From the NCBI RefSeq assembly GCF_023500045.1, contig NZ_JAMCOF010000001.1:1-64000 (forward strand): a stretch of 64,000 bases of DNA, in the 5' to 3' direction. The first letter of the stretch is position 1. Every line of letters begins with the position of its first letter. This DNA is from Bartonella bilalgolemi (lineage in GTDB: Bacteria > Pseudomonadota > Alphaproteobacteria > Rhizobiales > Rhizobiaceae). Positions 9,202 to 19,482 of this stretch are shown here, piece by piece. The translations under genes and the position numbers were made by a program. The notes below the pieces were generated by a model. That model was given only the letters and a program-made list of their open reading frames with translations, was not told the origin of the DNA and searched no databases.

Positions 9202-9924
9202 ATGAAGGATACTCCAACCGTCACCCAAACGATTGTACTGGTTGATGATGATTGTAATATTTTAACATCTTTATCTTTTGCCCTTGAAACAGAAGGGTAT
9301 CGGGTTGAAAGTTATACAGATGGATCAGCTGCACTGAAAAATTTAACAACTCACCCTCCACACTTAGCTATTTTTGATATTAAAATGCCACGAATGGACG
9401 GTATGGAACTTTTGCGTCGTTTACGTCAAAAATCTGACATTCCAGTTATTTTTCTAACCTCTAAAGACGATGAAATTGATGAACTGTTTGGTCTCAAAAT
9501 GGGAGCTGATGATTTTATTACAAAACCTTTTTCTCAACGTCTTCTTATTGAGCGAGTAAAAGCTGTTTTACGTCGTTCCCATGCCCGTAACCAGCCACTT
9601 CCAATAGGAACAACACCAACTTCTTCTCTCAAACGTGGTGATCTTGTTATGGATCAAGAGCGCCATATCTGTACATGGAAAAATAAACCTGTTATATTAA
9701 CAGTTACAGAGTTTTTGATTCTGCAAACTTTAGCGCAGCGACCAGGAGTCGTTAAAAGTCGTGATGCTTTAATGGATGCTGTCTATAACGATCAAATTTA
9801 TGTAGATGATCGTACTATTGACAGTCACATTAAGCGTTTGCGTAAAAAATTTAAACAAGTAGATAATGATTTTGCAATGATTGAAACGCTTTATGGTGTA
9901 GGTTACCGTTTTCATGAAGTATGA
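9202..9924 (+). CDS. batR: Response regulator BatR (ChvI family)
   Basis: This OmpR-class regulator has 240 residues: an N-terminal receiver domain with acidic pocket VDDD near 14-17, phospho-acceptor D59 in [11 protein letters not shown], and conserved lysine in ITKPFS near 110, followed by a C-terminal winged-helix DNA-binding domain ending TLYGVGYRF. Sequence and gene order (sensor kinase gene 39 bases downstream) match the ChvI/ChvG pair of Rhizobiales, called BatR/BatS in Bartonella. There it responds to host pH and activates virB/bep genes. If the same holds here, the effector gene at 177-1850 is a plausible target, but that is inference. Confidence 0.93.
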   Translation: MKDTPTVTQTIVLVDDDCNILTSLSFALETEGYRVESYTDGSAALKNLTTHPPHLAIFDIKMPRMDGMELLRRLRQKSDIPVIFLTSKDDEIDELFGLKMGADDFITKPFSQRLLIERVKAVLRRSHARNQPLPIGTTPTSSLKRGDLVMDQERHICTWKNKPVILTVTEFLILQTLAQRPGVVKSRDALMDAVYNDQIYVDDRTIDSHIKRLRKKFKQVDNDFAMIETLYGVGYRFHEV

Positions 9925-9963
9925 AGTAATTTTGCCGCAACAGGTTAAACAACCAAGAACTCG

Positions 9964-11736
9964 ATGAGAAAAAATACTCTACTAAATAAATCATCAAACA
10001 ATGCTTCTCCGATACAGCTTTCTATGTTTTTTCATTTGTATTTTCAGATACAGCGGCTTTTGAGACAATTGTTCTTTTCTAGTCTCACACGCCGTATTGT
10101 TATCTTAAATCTTGCTGCTCTTGGTATTTTAATTACAAGTATTTTATATCTTAATCAATTTCGCAATGGTTTGATTGAAATAAAAATTGAAAGTTTGCGT
10201 ACCCAAGGAAAAATTATTGCTGGTGCCATTGCTGCTTCTGCAACAATAGACACGAATTCTATTTTAATTAATCCTCAAAAACTTTTGGAATTACAAGCTG
10301 GGGAAAGTATTACACCAATGCTTCAATCAACTGATACTTGGGATTTTCCCATTAATTCCGAACAAGTTGCTCCACTTTTACGACGTCTTATTACACCAAA
10401 AACAACAAGAGCACGGATATATGATCGTGACGCAACTTTGCTTCTTGATTCACGTGTTCTTTATTCAAGTGGTGAAGTTTTTACCTATGATTTACCTCCT
10501 ATTCAAACAAAACAAAATTTGTGGGAACACTTAAAATCATTGTTTTTCAATACACTATACGGCAACGGTATTGCTGTCGATAGAAGACAAGCAAAAGATA
10601 ATGAAGCCCTTCACCCTGAAGTTTACCTAGCATTAAATGGCTCTTCTGCCACTGCTAAACGACGTAACAGGCAAGGTCAATTAATTGTTTCGGTTGCGGT
10701 ACCTGTTCAACGTTATCGTGCAGTAGTTGGTGCTCTTTTGCTTTCGACTACTGGTTCAGATATTGATGATATTGTAGAAAGTGAAAGATTAGGAATTTTT
10801 AAAATCTTTGCCATTGTTGGAAGTGTTTTTTTGGTTCTTTCTCTATTTTTAGCTCATACTATTGCGCATCCACTAAGTAAATTATCTTCCTCCGCTAATC
10901 GTGTGCGTCATGGTCGCAGTAAGCGAATAAAAATTCCTGATTTTTCAAAACGCGAAGATGAAATTGGTCATCTTTCTACCTCTATTCGTGATATGACCAA
11001 CGCTCTTTATACACGCATTGAAGCTATTGAACGTTTTGCAGCCGACGTAAGTCATGAATTAAAAAACCCTCTCACTTCGCTGCGAAGTGCCGTTGAGACA
11101 TTACCACTAGCTAAAAACGAAGCACAACAGACACAATTACTTGAAATTATCCAACATGATGTGCATCGTCTTGATCGTTTAATTACCGATATTTCTGATG
11201 CATCGCGGTTAGATGCAGAACTCGCTCGCGAAACTGCTAAAATAGTTGATATGAGTTTGTTGTTAAAAAGCCTTATTCAAGCTATGCGTGAAGTCCATTG
11301 CAATAAACAAGATATTGATATTAATTTTAATATTATCCCACGAACTAATGGTAAACCTTACTTAATTGTAGGACATGAATTACGTTTAGGTCAGGTAGTT
11401 TCCAATCTCATTGAAAATGCACGTTCTTTTGTTCCTCGTAAAAATGGTAAAATTTGTATTACGATGAAAAATAACGCTTCAACTCTCATTTTAACTGTCG
11501 AAGACAATGGCCCCGGTATTCGTTCAGAAAATATTGAACGTATTTTCGAACGTTTCTATACTGATCGGTCAAGCAAAGATGCTTTTGGACAACATTCAGG
11601 ACTTGGCCTTGCAATTAGTCGGCAAATCATTGAAGCTCATAATGGGACTCTCATGGCTGAAAATATTGTTGATCCAACATCTAAAAAAGAAAAAATTGGT
11701 GCTCGATTTATTATCACCCTTCCACTTGCCAAGTAA
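9964..11736 (+). CDS. batS: Sensor histidine kinase BatS (ChvG family)
   Basis: This is the membrane sensor partner of BatR. The 590-residue protein has a first membrane helix near residues 45-65, a periplasmic domain to about residue 272, and a second helix near 275-297. HAMP, HisKA and HATPase domains follow. The phospho-accepting histidine is H364 in DVSHELKNPLTS. ATP-binding boxes include NLIENARSF, DNGPGI and GLGLAISRQI. The gene follows batR closely and is surely cotranscribed. In many Rhizobiales the next genes are hprK, an EIIA(Man) gene, ptsH and ahcY; here none follow, and ahcY lies at 43.4 kb. Confidence 0.93.
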   Translation: MRKNTLLNKSSNNASPIQLSMFFHLYFQIQRLLRQLFFSSLTRRIVILNLAALGILITSILYLNQFRNGLIEIKIESLRTQGKIIAGAIAASATIDTNSILINPQKLLELQAGESITPMLQSTDTWDFPINSEQVAPLLRRLITPKTTRARIYDRDATLLLDSRVLYSSGEVFTYDLPPIQTKQNLWEHLKSLFFNTLYGNGIAVDRRQAKDNEALHPEVYLALNGSSATAKRRNRQGQLIVSVAVPVQRYRAVVGALLLSTTGSDIDDIVESERLGIFKIFAIVGSVFLVLSLFLAHTIAHPLSKLSSSANRVRHGRSKRIKIPDFSKREDEIGHLSTSIRDMTNALYTRIEAIERFAADVSHELKNPLTSLRSAVETLPLAKNEAQQTQLLEIIQHDVHRLDRLITDISDASRLDAELARETAKIVDMSLLLKSLIQAMREVHCNKQDIDINFNIIPRTNGKPYLIVGHELRLGQVVSNLIENARSFVPRKNGKICITMKNNASTLILTVEDNGPGIRSENIERIFERFYTDRSSKDAFGQHSGLGLAISRQIIEAHNGTLMAENIVDPTSKKEKIGARFIITLPLAK

Positions 11737-12120
11737 CTCCCCTTCTAAATGAAAAAGAAAGTAATAACTTTCTATAATCATCTAGGTACAAAATGAGAAT
11801 AATTAATTATAATCCTTACAAAATCAAATAAAACGCAAAGTTACTTCTAAACAAGAAATCAAGAAATAATTTAAATTCTTTATAGTACAATTAATAATTG
11901 TAGGCCTCAATTAACTGAATACCTAAAAATTTTCTCAAATAATCATATCGTTTTTATATCCTTAATTTCAAACATAATTTTTTGCATAAAAGCCTATACT
12001 AAAACAATTAAGTTGTTTTATATCTTAAAAAGCAAAATAATTTTAAAACTATTTAATGCAATACTTTATACGAGTATAGATTTAAAATTAGTGCTTTACG
12101 GTAAAATTTTTTCAATACAT
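11737..12120. other. Convergent intergenic region batS/grpE
   Basis: This 384-base AT-rich gap separates convergent batS and grpE. A short inverted repeat GAAAGT/ACTTTC with a four-base loop (11757-11772) lies 20 bases after the batS stop and may act as a weak terminator. I looked for traces of hprK or ptsH, expected here from rhizobial gene order, and saw none. Confidence 0.45.
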
Positions 12121-12780
12121 TTACACCGTTTCAGATTCAACAGAAACTTCTTTTACTTTTCCCTTAGTTACACCAACTATTGCCGGACGTAAAACACGTT
12201 CACCAATAATATAACCTGCTTGAACAACTTGCTGAACAGTATTTTCTGGCACATCAGCATTGGGAATTTCAAACATTGCTTGATGAAAATGAGGATCAAA
12301 TTTTTGTCCTTCTGGATCAATTTTTTTTACCCCATGACGCTCTAAAGCAGTCATCATTGCACGCTCGGTCATTTCAACACCTTCTATTAATGTTTTTAAC
12401 CTGGAATCACTCTCACCTGCATCTTTTGGAATTGCTTGCAATGCACGGTGTAAATCGTCAGAAACAGATAACATATCACGAGCAAAATTGGCAATTGAAT
12501 ATGCTTTGGCATCAGCTATATCACGCGCTGTTCGACGTCGAAGATTTTCCATATCTGCTGCGAGACGTAAAATTTGATCTCTTAGTTCCTTATTTTCATC
12601 CTGCAGAATAACTAAAGGATCAGCAGGCTTAATTTCCTCTACTTCAGCATTTGGGCAATCTTCTTCGCGCATGTTTAAAAGCTCATCCGAAGTTTGTTTA
12701 TGTACGTCACGATCAACTGAATTCTTCAAATCGCAATTTTCAAATGAAGCATCAACAAATTTGTTTTTTTCATCAGACAT
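12121..12780 (-). CDS. grpE: Nucleotide exchange factor GrpE
   Basis: GrpE releases ADP from DnaK and so drives the Hsp70 cycle. The 219-residue protein has an acidic, variable N-terminus, a long coiled-coil helix (about residues 60-110, with [15 protein letters not shown]), and the C-terminal beta domain ending in the conserved [16 protein letters not shown] near 188-203. Length is normal. It lies 120 bases downstream of hrcA on the same strand, the usual Rhizobiales arrangement, and is probably cotranscribed with it. Confidence 0.96.
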   Translation of the reverse strand: MSDEKNKFVDASFENCDLKNSVDRDVHKQTSDELLNMREEDCPNAEVEEIKPADPLVILQDENKELRDQILRLAADMENLRRRTARDIADAKAYSIANFARDMLSVSDDLHRALQAIPKDAGESDSRLKTLIEGVEMTERAMMTALERHGVKKIDPEGQKFDPHFHQAMFEIPNADVPENTVQQVVQAGYIIGERVLRPAIVGVTKGKVKEVSVESETV

Positions 12781-12900
12781 AAAAACTCTATTCCTTCATA
12801 AAATTTATACTCTTGATATCGAAATTTTTCAAACAAAAATCAAGAGCTCTTTACTTATTCGTTAGCACAATGATCACTCCTAATACAACATTCAACCATG

Positions 12901-13971
12901 CTAACGTAACAATTGTGATACAAGTTGAGCTGTATAATCAACCATAGGTACAATCCTTGCATAATTAAGACGTGTTGGTCCAATAACACCTACAGCACCA
13001 ATGACTCTTTTTTGTGCATCACAATAAGGGGCTACTACTAAAGAAGAACCAGATAGTGAAAATAATTTATTCTCTGAACCAATAAAAATACGCACCCCTG
13101 ATCCTTCATCTGCTAAGTCAAGCAACTGTGCCATGCTTTCGCGTGTTTCAAGGTCATCAAACAAATATCTCAACCGCTCTAAATCTTCTCCTACCTTCAC
13201 ATCTTCAAGTAAGTTGCTCCGCCCCCGAACAATAAGATGTATTTTATGATCTGAATCTTCTCCTCCCCAGAGAGCTAAACCAGTTTCAACAAGATGTTGA
13301 GACAATTGATGAAGAGCAGCTCGTGTTTCTGAGCATAAACGTGCAACCTCTATTTTTGCTTCATTAAGTGTGCGTCCCTGTATATGAGCATTGAGAAAAT
13401 TTGTTGCTTCTGTCAATTGTGCATGTGTCACACCTTCTGGTAACTTAATAATACGATTCTCAACATCGCCTTTTTGTGTGACTAAAACTGCAAGAGCATG
13501 CTCTCCATCAAGACGTACGAATTCAATATGCTTCAGTGTACCTTCCTGTTTCGTTGCGAGAACTAATCCTGCTCCTCGTGAAAGACCTGAAAGAATTTGA
13601 CTTGCTTGAATTAAAAAATGTTCAACTGATTGTGCATTACCAGCTTCTTTAACTTGATTTTCAATATTTTCACGTTCCTCAGTTGGTAAATCGCCTACTT
13701 CCATAAATGCATCAACAAAAAATCGCAAACCTGATTGTGTTGGCATTCTCCCTGCGGACACATGGGGCGCATAAATTAAACCAAGATGCTCAAGATCACT
13801 CATTACATTGCGAATTGTTGCAGGTGATAACGTTTGTTGTAAAAGACGCGAAAGATTACGTGAACCCACCGGTTCACCATCATTAAGATAAGCTTCAACA
13901 ATATGACAAAAAATATCACGTGAACGCTTATCAAGAATTTTTAAGGAGTCATCAATGGGCATTTGCTTCAT
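12901..13971 (-). CDS. hrcA: Heat-inducible transcription repressor HrcA
   Basis: HrcA represses chaperone operons by binding CIRCE inverted repeats and is released during heat stress. The 356-residue protein shows the N-terminal winged-helix domain (about 10-85, with GEPVGSRNLSR and LSPATIRNVMSDLE), followed by the HrcA/GAF-like dimerisation domain ending in GVIGPTRLNYARIVPMVDY. No CIRCE element (TTAGCACTC-N9-GAGTGCTAA) was seen near hrcA, grpE, dnaK or dnaJ, so its target, commonly groESL, is probably outside the window. Confidence 0.96.
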   Translation of the reverse strand: MKQMPIDDSLKILDKRSRDIFCHIVEAYLNDGEPVGSRNLSRLLQQTLSPATIRNVMSDLEHLGLIYAPHVSAGRMPTQSGLRFFVDAFMEVGDLPTEERENIENQVKEAGNAQSVEHFLIQASQILSGLSRGAGLVLATKQEGTLKHIEFVRLDGEHALAVLVTQKGDVENRIIKLPEGVTHAQLTEATNFLNAHIQGRTLNEAKIEVARLCSETRAALHQLSQHLVETGLALWGGEDSDHKIHLIVRGRSNLLEDVKVGEDLERLRYLFDDLETRESMAQLLDLADEGSGVRIFIGSENKLFSLSGSSLVVAPYCDAQKRVIGAVGVIGPTRLNYARIVPMVDYTAQLVSQLLR

Positions 13972-14493
13972 AACGATTGTTTCACTATTTTAAAAATACT
14001 TCTTTATTATATAAGTTCTTCAAAAAGATGGTCAAATAATCTAAATACAGCGCAAAAGATATATCGCATATCTATTACAATAATACCATTATCAAATACG
14101 AATAATCACCTTAGAATAAATATAAAAATATGTAGAATTATGTCTCATAAAACTAAAAATAATTATTTTTACAATTGTCTAAACTGATTACAAATACAAT
14201 CAATTGTATTCTGCAATAAATTTTTAAAAATCATTTGAAGTCTATTCCTTACGATATATAAAATATTAATCCATGCTATAAAAATTCACAAATTAAAATT
14301 GATACCAAATTTTGTTACTTAATGAATCAATACATTGTATATAAAAAATTTAAGCAACTACCAAAAAAACTTTAATGATGTCACATTATTTTGTTGTATT
14401 GAAATCGCCAAAATCATTGTTATAAATTTTTATTCTATACAAATAAACCTTTAGTCAAACCGAGATTATTGCTTCATTTTAGGAAACATATAC
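13972..14493. other. Intergenic region hrcA/rdgB without rph
   Basis: This 520-base AT-rich spacer lies between the divergent hrcA and rdgB genes. In many Rhizobiales the RNase PH gene rph sits here and reads towards rdgB. No rph-like motif is visible, and the 74-codon frame at 13963-14187 looks random. The region should hold both divergent promoters. Confidence 0.5.
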
Positions 14494-15141
14494 ATGAGAA
14501 GTATAGCAATCAAAAAACTTATTATTGCTACGCATAACACCGGTAAATTGAATGAAATTACGGCATTGATTGCTCCTTTTGGTATAGCAACACAATCAGT
14601 AAAAGAACTTGGCTTGCTCGAACCAAAAGAAACAGGAAGAACATTCGAAGAAAATGCTTATATCAAAGCTTTCGCGGCTGCAAAAGCCACAAGCCTCCCT
14701 GCTTTATCTGATGATTCTGGCATGGAAATAGATGCCTTAAATGGTGCACCAGGTGTTTATACAGCTGATTGGGCTCTCCAACCCGATGGTACACGTGATT
14801 TTCTAAAAGCTATGCAAACAATAGAAAATGAATTACAAAAAGTTGGCTCTCTTAAAAAAAATCAACGTAAAGGCCGATTTATATCCGTTATTTGTCTTGC
14901 ATATCCTGATGGACGTGCAGATTATTTTTGCGGCAGTGTTGAAGGTACATTCATTTGGCCACCACGGGGAAACAAAGGTTTTGGCTTTGATCCTATTTTT
15001 TTACCTGATGGATACGAAAATACTTTTGGTGAAATGTCAACAGAACAAAAACATAACTGGAAACTTAATGGTCAAACACCTCTTTCTCATCGCGCACGCG
15101 CTTTTAAACTCTTTGCGGAAAATTTTTTAGTTCTCTCATGA
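14494..15141 (+). CDS. rdgB: Non-canonical purine NTP pyrophosphatase (RdgB/HAM1)
   Basis: RdgB hydrolyses ITP, dITP and XTP to monophosphates and so keeps deaminated purines out of nucleic acids. The 215-residue protein has the family hallmarks: the N-terminal [13 protein letters not shown] substrate loop (about residues 10-22), [13 protein letters not shown] near 70-82 with catalytic acidic residues, [11 protein letters not shown], and the C-terminal GFGFDPIF and LSHRARA motifs. Its TGA overlaps the ATG of hemW by four bases (ATGA), indicating translational coupling. Confidence 0.96.
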   Translation: MRSIAIKKLIIATHNTGKLNEITALIAPFGIATQSVKELGLLEPKETGRTFEENAYIKAFAAAKATSLPALSDDSGMEIDALNGAPGVYTADWALQPDGTRDFLKAMQTIENELQKVGSLKKNQRKGRFISVICLAYPDGRADYFCGSVEGTFIWPPRGNKGFGFDPIFLPDGYENTFGEMSTEQKHNWKLNGQTPLSHRARAFKLFAENFLVLS

Positions 15142-16337
15142 CGAAGCCCTTTGGTATTTACATTCATTGGCCGTTTTGTATGAGCAAATGTCCTTATTGT
15201 GATTTTAATTCGTATGTTCGGATAAACGGGGTAGATCAACCGCGTTTTGCAGACGCTTTTGAACGTGAAATAACAACACAAGCTCATGAAATAGGCCCTC
15301 GTCATATTACAAGCATTTTTATCGGCGGGGGAACACCTTCCCTTATGACACCTCAAACTGTTGATCGCTTATTACAAGCTGTCGCAAAAAACTGGACAAT
15401 CGATGACAAAGTTGAAATTACACTTGAAGCTAATCCTTCTAGTGTAGAAGCAGATCGCTTCCGTAGTTATCACTTAGCAGGTGTTAACCGTTTATCTCTA
15501 GGTGTACAAGCACTCAATGATAAAGCATTACAACAACTTGGTCGTCTCCATAACGCTAAGCAAGCTCTTCATGCTATTAATTTAGCACGTGAAATTTTCC
15601 CACGTTTATCTTTTGACTTAATTTATGCGCGCCCCAAACAAACACTTAAACAATGGGAATCTGAACTTTTGCAAGCTATTAATTTGGCCGCAGACCATCT
15701 CTCTTTATACCAACTCACCATAGAAGACGGAACAACATTTAAAAAGCTTCATGCAGCAGGAAAACTAATCCTACCAGCATCAGAGCAAGCAGCAAATCTT
15801 TATACCCTTACCCAAGAAATAACCACTATGCATGGTCTGCCAGCCTATGAAATATCAAATCATGCGATTCCTGGTGCTGAGTCATGCCATAATCTCCTTT
15901 ATTGGCGCTACCATGAATATGCAGGTTTTGGTCCAGGTGCGCATGGACGTTTTATCAAGCAGTCATTGAAAAATTCCTCTTCTTTCTCAGAAAAATTACC
16001 ATCAAAAACTGAAAATCATAACCGTTATGTCACAATAAACGAAAAACATCCCGAAAATTGGCTTGAATTAGTAGAAACTACAGGGCATGGTTGTATTGAT
16101 ACAGAACACTTGTCTCAAGAACAACAAGCTAACGAAATGCTACTCATGGGCTTACGTCTTACAGAAGGACTTGATCTAATACGCTATGAAACTTTAAATC
16201 GCCAAAGCTTATCGTCAAAAAAACTGATCCATTTACAACAACAAGGATTAGTGGAAATAACGAACAATCAACATTTAAAAGCCACAATAAAAGGACGCAT
16301 TTTTCTTGATCACATTATTTATCAATTAGCAAACTAA
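15138..16337 (+). CDS. hemW: Radical SAM protein HemW (coproporphyrinogen III oxidase-like)
   Basis: This 399-residue radical SAM protein has the 4Fe-4S motif CMSKCPYC at C14, C18 and C21. It also has GGGTPSLM near 62-69, the LSLGVQ motif and a C-terminal HemW domain ([11 protein letters not shown]). HemW is a haem-binding chaperone related to HemN; it is thought to insert haem into client proteins rather than act as the oxidase. HemW commonly has an N-terminal cysteine motif with one more Cys than HemN. The gene overlaps rdgB by four bases, the common alphaproteobacterial arrangement. Confidence 0.92.
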   Translation: MTKPFGIYIHWPFCMSKCPYCDFNSYVRINGVDQPRFADAFEREITTQAHEIGPRHITSIFIGGGTPSLMTPQTVDRLLQAVAKNWTIDDKVEITLEANPSSVEADRFRSYHLAGVNRLSLGVQALNDKALQQLGRLHNAKQALHAINLAREIFPRLSFDLIYARPKQTLKQWESELLQAINLAADHLSLYQLTIEDGTTFKKLHAAGKLILPASEQAANLYTLTQEITTMHGLPAYEISNHAIPGAESCHNLLYWRYHEYAGFGPGAHGRFIKQSLKNSSSFSEKLPSKTENHNRYVTINEKHPENWLELVETTGHGCIDTEHLSQEQQANEMLLMGLRLTEGLDLIRYETLNRQSLSSKKLIHLQQQGLVEITNNQHLKATIKGRIFLDHIIYQLAN

Positions 16338-16396
16338 AATCTCTAAAGCCGCATTTTATCCTATGTCACTAAAATAATCACCACTTCATTTACGAT

Positions 16397-17563
16397 TTAC
16401 GCAAAAAAATCGGTGATAAAACGTTCATAAATAGAAGTTAGATTTTCTATAGCCTCAAGTGTCACGCATTCATCAACCATATGCATAGTGAGCCCTGGCA
16501 AACCAAATTCAACCACCGGACAATAGTCTTTAATAAAACGCGCATCCGAAGTGCCACCAGAAGTTGAACATTCCGGAATGTTCCCTGTTACACTTTTAAT
16601 AGCATTTGACAAAATTCCAACCAATTTATCATTCTTGGTCAAGAAAACACCCCCTAAACCATATATCCATTCAAGCTGATAATATGGTACTTGATCATCT
16701 TTAGAATGTACAGAAGAAAGGCGCTTCTCAATTTCAGCAACGAGTGTTTCTTTTGTCCAAAGATCATTATAACGTATATTAAAGCGAATGACTGTTTGTG
16801 CTGGAATAATATTGACAGAAAAATTTCCTGTATCAATGCTTGTTAATTCTAAATGGCTTGCTTGAAAATCCTTTGTTCCTTGATCCAAAGCAGTTTGCGT
16901 CAACGCTTGAATAAGCTTATTTGCCAAAGGCAATGGATTCGCTGCTCGCTCAGGAAAAGCAACATGACCTTGGCAACCTTTAACCGTAATAATACCAGAA
17001 ATCGATCCTCGCCGTCCAATTTTGATCACATCACCAACAATATTGACGCTTGTTGGCTCACCCACAATAGCTGCATTCCATTTTTCACCTTTTTGTACTG
17101 CCCATTCTAAAAGCTTGACTGTACCATTTATTGCAGGACCTTCTTCATCACCGGTTATTAAAAAGCTTACCTTTCCCTTGAGTGTTTTTTTCTCCAGAAA
17201 CCGAGCTAGCGCCGCTATAAAACAAGCAATCCCACCCTTCATATCGACAGCACCTCGCCCATATAATTTTCCCTGGCTTATTACTCCCTCAAAAGGAGGA
17301 TAAGTCCAATTTTCTAGTTCACCGGGTGGTACTACATCACTATGGCCAGCAAACATAAGATGAGGACCTTTACTGCCCATCTTTGCGTAAAGATTCTCAA
17401 CATCTTCTGTATTTTTATCAACAAAAACAGGACGCTCAACACAAAACCCCATTTTTCTTAAAAAATGCTCCAAAGTGGATAAAGCTCCTGCTTCATGGGG
17501 CGTAACAGAAGGGCAACGAATAAGTGTCTGTAAAAGCTGAACAGGATCTGTAAGAACAAGCAT
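16397..17563 (-). CDS. dapE: Succinyl-diaminopimelate desuccinylase
   Basis: DapE removes succinate from N-succinyl-LL-diaminopimelate in the lysine and peptidoglycan precursor pathway. The 388-residue M20-family metallopeptidase shows the metal-binding motifs [13 protein letters not shown] (about 69-81), [10 protein letters not shown] near 98-107, the catalytic DEEGPA near 136-141, and [10 protein letters not shown] near the C-terminus. Length fits DapE. It is transcribed towards hemW. Retention fits the need for diaminopimelate in the cell wall even in a reduced genome. Confidence 0.94.
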   Translation of the reverse strand: MLVLTDPVQLLQTLIRCPSVTPHEAGALSTLEHFLRKMGFCVERPVFVDKNTEDVENLYAKMGSKGPHLMFAGHSDVVPPGELENWTYPPFEGVISQGKLYGRGAVDMKGGIACFIAALARFLEKKTLKGKVSFLITGDEEGPAINGTVKLLEWAVQKGEKWNAAIVGEPTSVNIVGDVIKIGRRGSISGIITVKGCQGHVAFPERAANPLPLANKLIQALTQTALDQGTKDFQASHLELTSIDTGNFSVNIIPAQTVIRFNIRYNDLWTKETLVAEIEKRLSSVHSKDDQVPYYQLEWIYGLGGVFLTKNDKLVGILSNAIKSVTGNIPECSTSGGTSDARFIKDYCPVVEFGLPGLTMHMVDECVTLEAIENLTSIYERFITDFFA

Positions 17564-17762
17564 AAATGCTATTCCAATCTAAAAAGAGCAATTTTAAAAA
17601 TGCTAAACTTAATCATATAAAAGATAAAGTGAAAATATTGAATCTATCCCCCAAATAAAGTAAAGCTTCGTTACTTCATTCTCCTATAGCCCAAAATATG
17701 TAACATAATACTATCCAGCATACAAAAACAATACAGACATAAAAAAGAATCACATTTTTACA

Positions 17763-18491
17763 TTAGTGAAAATTAATCCTTTGAAGTGTATGGCCATTTT
17801 TCTTTAACCAAGCTTGATAGGTTTTTCTCTCAGGACACAGTTTTTCACAAAGAGACCAAAATCGTTCTCCATGATTCATCTCGACAAGGTGAGCTACTTC
17901 ATGTGCAACAACATACTCAACAACTTCTTTTGGCGCCATAATAAGACGCCATGAAAAAGAAAGGCGACCATCTGTTGAGCATGATCCCCAACGAGTTCTA
18001 GTATCTTTATAACTAATTGATTTAACCTTTCTTCCCACCTTACTTGCATAATGAACCACTAACGGTGCTATAATAATTTTAGCTTGTTTTTTCAAAACAT
18101 CAGCAACGCGTCTTGGAAGATGTTCTAAGCGACTGTAAATAATGATCTGTGATTCTTGTCCAGCATCACCTGTGATAATTTCAGCTACTCCACGTTTCTC
18201 TTTACGCAATATAACATGTGGATCCCCCAATACAGGAATTCGTGAGCCCTCTTTGAGATGAAAATCTTCGTTGATAATTCCTCCATGAGCAAGACGCTTT
18301 TCAATCCAAGATCGGTGCCTTGCAATGAACCACTGAACCACACTTCGCTCTACTGCAGGAGGAGTTGTCAAATAAATCTCTTGTCTGGCTACATCAACAC
18401 GCAAGGTAAGGCGGCGTGCATTTTTGTGTTCTTTTACCCGCAAAGATACACAACAATTAGAGAAAATAAAGTCCTGTTCATACATAACCAT
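17763..18491 (-). CDS. YgjP-type (DUF45, M48-like) zinc metallopeptidase
   Basis: The 242-residue protein carries a gluzincin signature: HEVAH at 197-201, with a further histidine at 207 in MNHGERFW, the third zinc ligand in the YgjP/WLM family. The upstream TRTRWGSCS motif (about 164-172) is equally typical of DUF45 proteins. There is no signal peptide, so the protein is expected to be cytoplasmic. Its substrate is unknown. Two possible starts lie two codons apart (18491 and 18485). It stands upstream of dapE with a 200-base gap and 34 bases downstream of the alpha/beta hydrolase gene. Confidence 0.85.
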   Translation of the reverse strand: MVMYEQDFIFSNCCVSLRVKEHKNARRLTLRVDVARQEIYLTTPPAVERSVVQWFIARHRSWIEKRLAHGGIINEDFHLKEGSRIPVLGDPHVILRKEKRGVAEIITGDAGQESQIIIYSRLEHLPRRVADVLKKQAKIIIAPLVVHYASKVGRKVKSISYKDTRTRWGSCSTDGRLSFSWRLIMAPKEVVEYVVAHEVAHLVEMNHGERFWSLCEKLCPERKTYQAWLKKNGHTLQRINFH

Positions 18492-18525
18492 ATATCATAG
18501 CTCTCATAATGAATGAACATAACCT

Positions 18526-19305
18526 TTATTCAACATTGATTCGATCAATCAAAGACATTAACACCTTTTCAAGACAATCCAAATCTTGGGGACGTGAAAA
18601 TCGGTGATCTGCATCACGCACAAGTGTTAATGTTACATCATGCAAAGGCAAATAATCAAGCAAAGTTAATGTATGCTGATAAGGTATCTTATCATCTTCC
18701 ATCCCCTGCAGAATATGAATGGGACACCCAACATCTATGCATTCTTTCATAACGCTGTTGTTTCGCCCATCTTCAATTAATGCTTTTGTAAAAAGTAATG
18801 GTTCTAAACCATCTGCCAAAGGTCGCTCACAATAGCCTTTTTCCTTGAGCATCTTCCATTCCTCTGCGCTTAAAGCAGGTTCCACCAAAGTTTGCGTAAA
18901 ATCAGGAGCAGGTGCAATTAAGATCATGCCAACAGGCTCTTTGTTTTTTTGCGCGAGTATCATAGCAAGCCTTATAGCAATCCATCCCCCCATAGAAGAA
19001 CCAATCAAAATTTGCGGACCTTCACAATAAGCTTCAATAACAGCTAAACTCTCCTTAACCCAGCGCGAAATTGTTCCTTGAAAAAAATCTCCTTTCGACT
19101 CTCCATGACCAGAATAATCAAAACGCAAACAAGAAAAATCATTTTTTTGAGCAAAACTATTAACTACTGTCGCTTTACTCCCTAACATATCAGATCTATA
19201 ACCAGACAACCAAATTAAACCAGGAGAACGATTGCCTTTGTGGTGACGAACAGCAAGAATCGTATTTTCAAATGAAAAAAATTGGCAAGGAATATTTCGA
19301 TCCAT
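18526..19305 (-). CDS. Alpha/beta hydrolase
   Basis: Start taken at the ATG at 19305, which is preceded by GGAGAAAGGG; a longer frame to 19362 lacks such a site. The protein of about 259 residues has an alpha/beta-hydrolase fold: oxyanion-side LSGYRSDM, nucleophile elbow GSSMGGW, a late Asp in GMEDDKIPY and a final His in DADHRFSRPQDL. These give a complete Ser-Asp-His triad. It is cytoplasmic, with no signal peptide. The substrate is unknown; similar proteins in Rhizobiales commonly precede infC, as here, though in divergent orientation. Confidence 0.85.
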   Translation of the reverse strand: MDRNIPCQFFSFENTILAVRHHKGNRSPGLIWLSGYRSDMLGSKATVVNSFAQKNDFSCLRFDYSGHGESKGDFFQGTISRWVKESLAVIEAYCEGPQILIGSSMGGWIAIRLAMILAQKNKEPVGMILIAPAPDFTQTLVEPALSAEEWKMLKEKGYCERPLADGLEPLLFTKALIEDGRNNSVMKECIDVGCPIHILQGMEDDKIPYQHTLTLLDYLPLHDVTLTLVRDADHRFSRPQDLDCLEKVLMSLIDRINVE

Positions 19306-19415
19306 TATCACCCTTTCTCCAGAGAATATTCTTTTTATAAAAAGAAAATCACTGTATTTCAAAATAATATAACAAATAATCTTTATAATGATAATGAAAA
19401 AAGCGCGAATTTCTG

Positions 19416-19443
19416 TTGTTTTTCTCTCTGTATATTGTATACT
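19416..19443 (+). promoter_or_regulatory. Possible sigma-70-type promoter for infC
   Basis: TTGTTT (19416-19421) and TATACT (19438-19443) are separated by 16 bases and lie about 40 bases upstream of the infC start. The match is fair but the region is AT-rich, so this is a suggestion only. Confidence 0.4.
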
Positions 19444-19482
19444 GTTATGTTAGAAATTAATTGATATTAAGGAGCATAGACC

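Noticed and set aside
13963..14187. 74-codon open frame in the hrcA-rdgB gap
   Set aside because: Overlaps the hrcA start and its leader; composition looks random and unlike RNase PH.
12865..14493. CIRCE element for HrcA
   Set aside because: No TTAGCACTC-N9-GAGTGCTAA pair was found; only partial chance matches such as TTAGCACAATGATCACTC.
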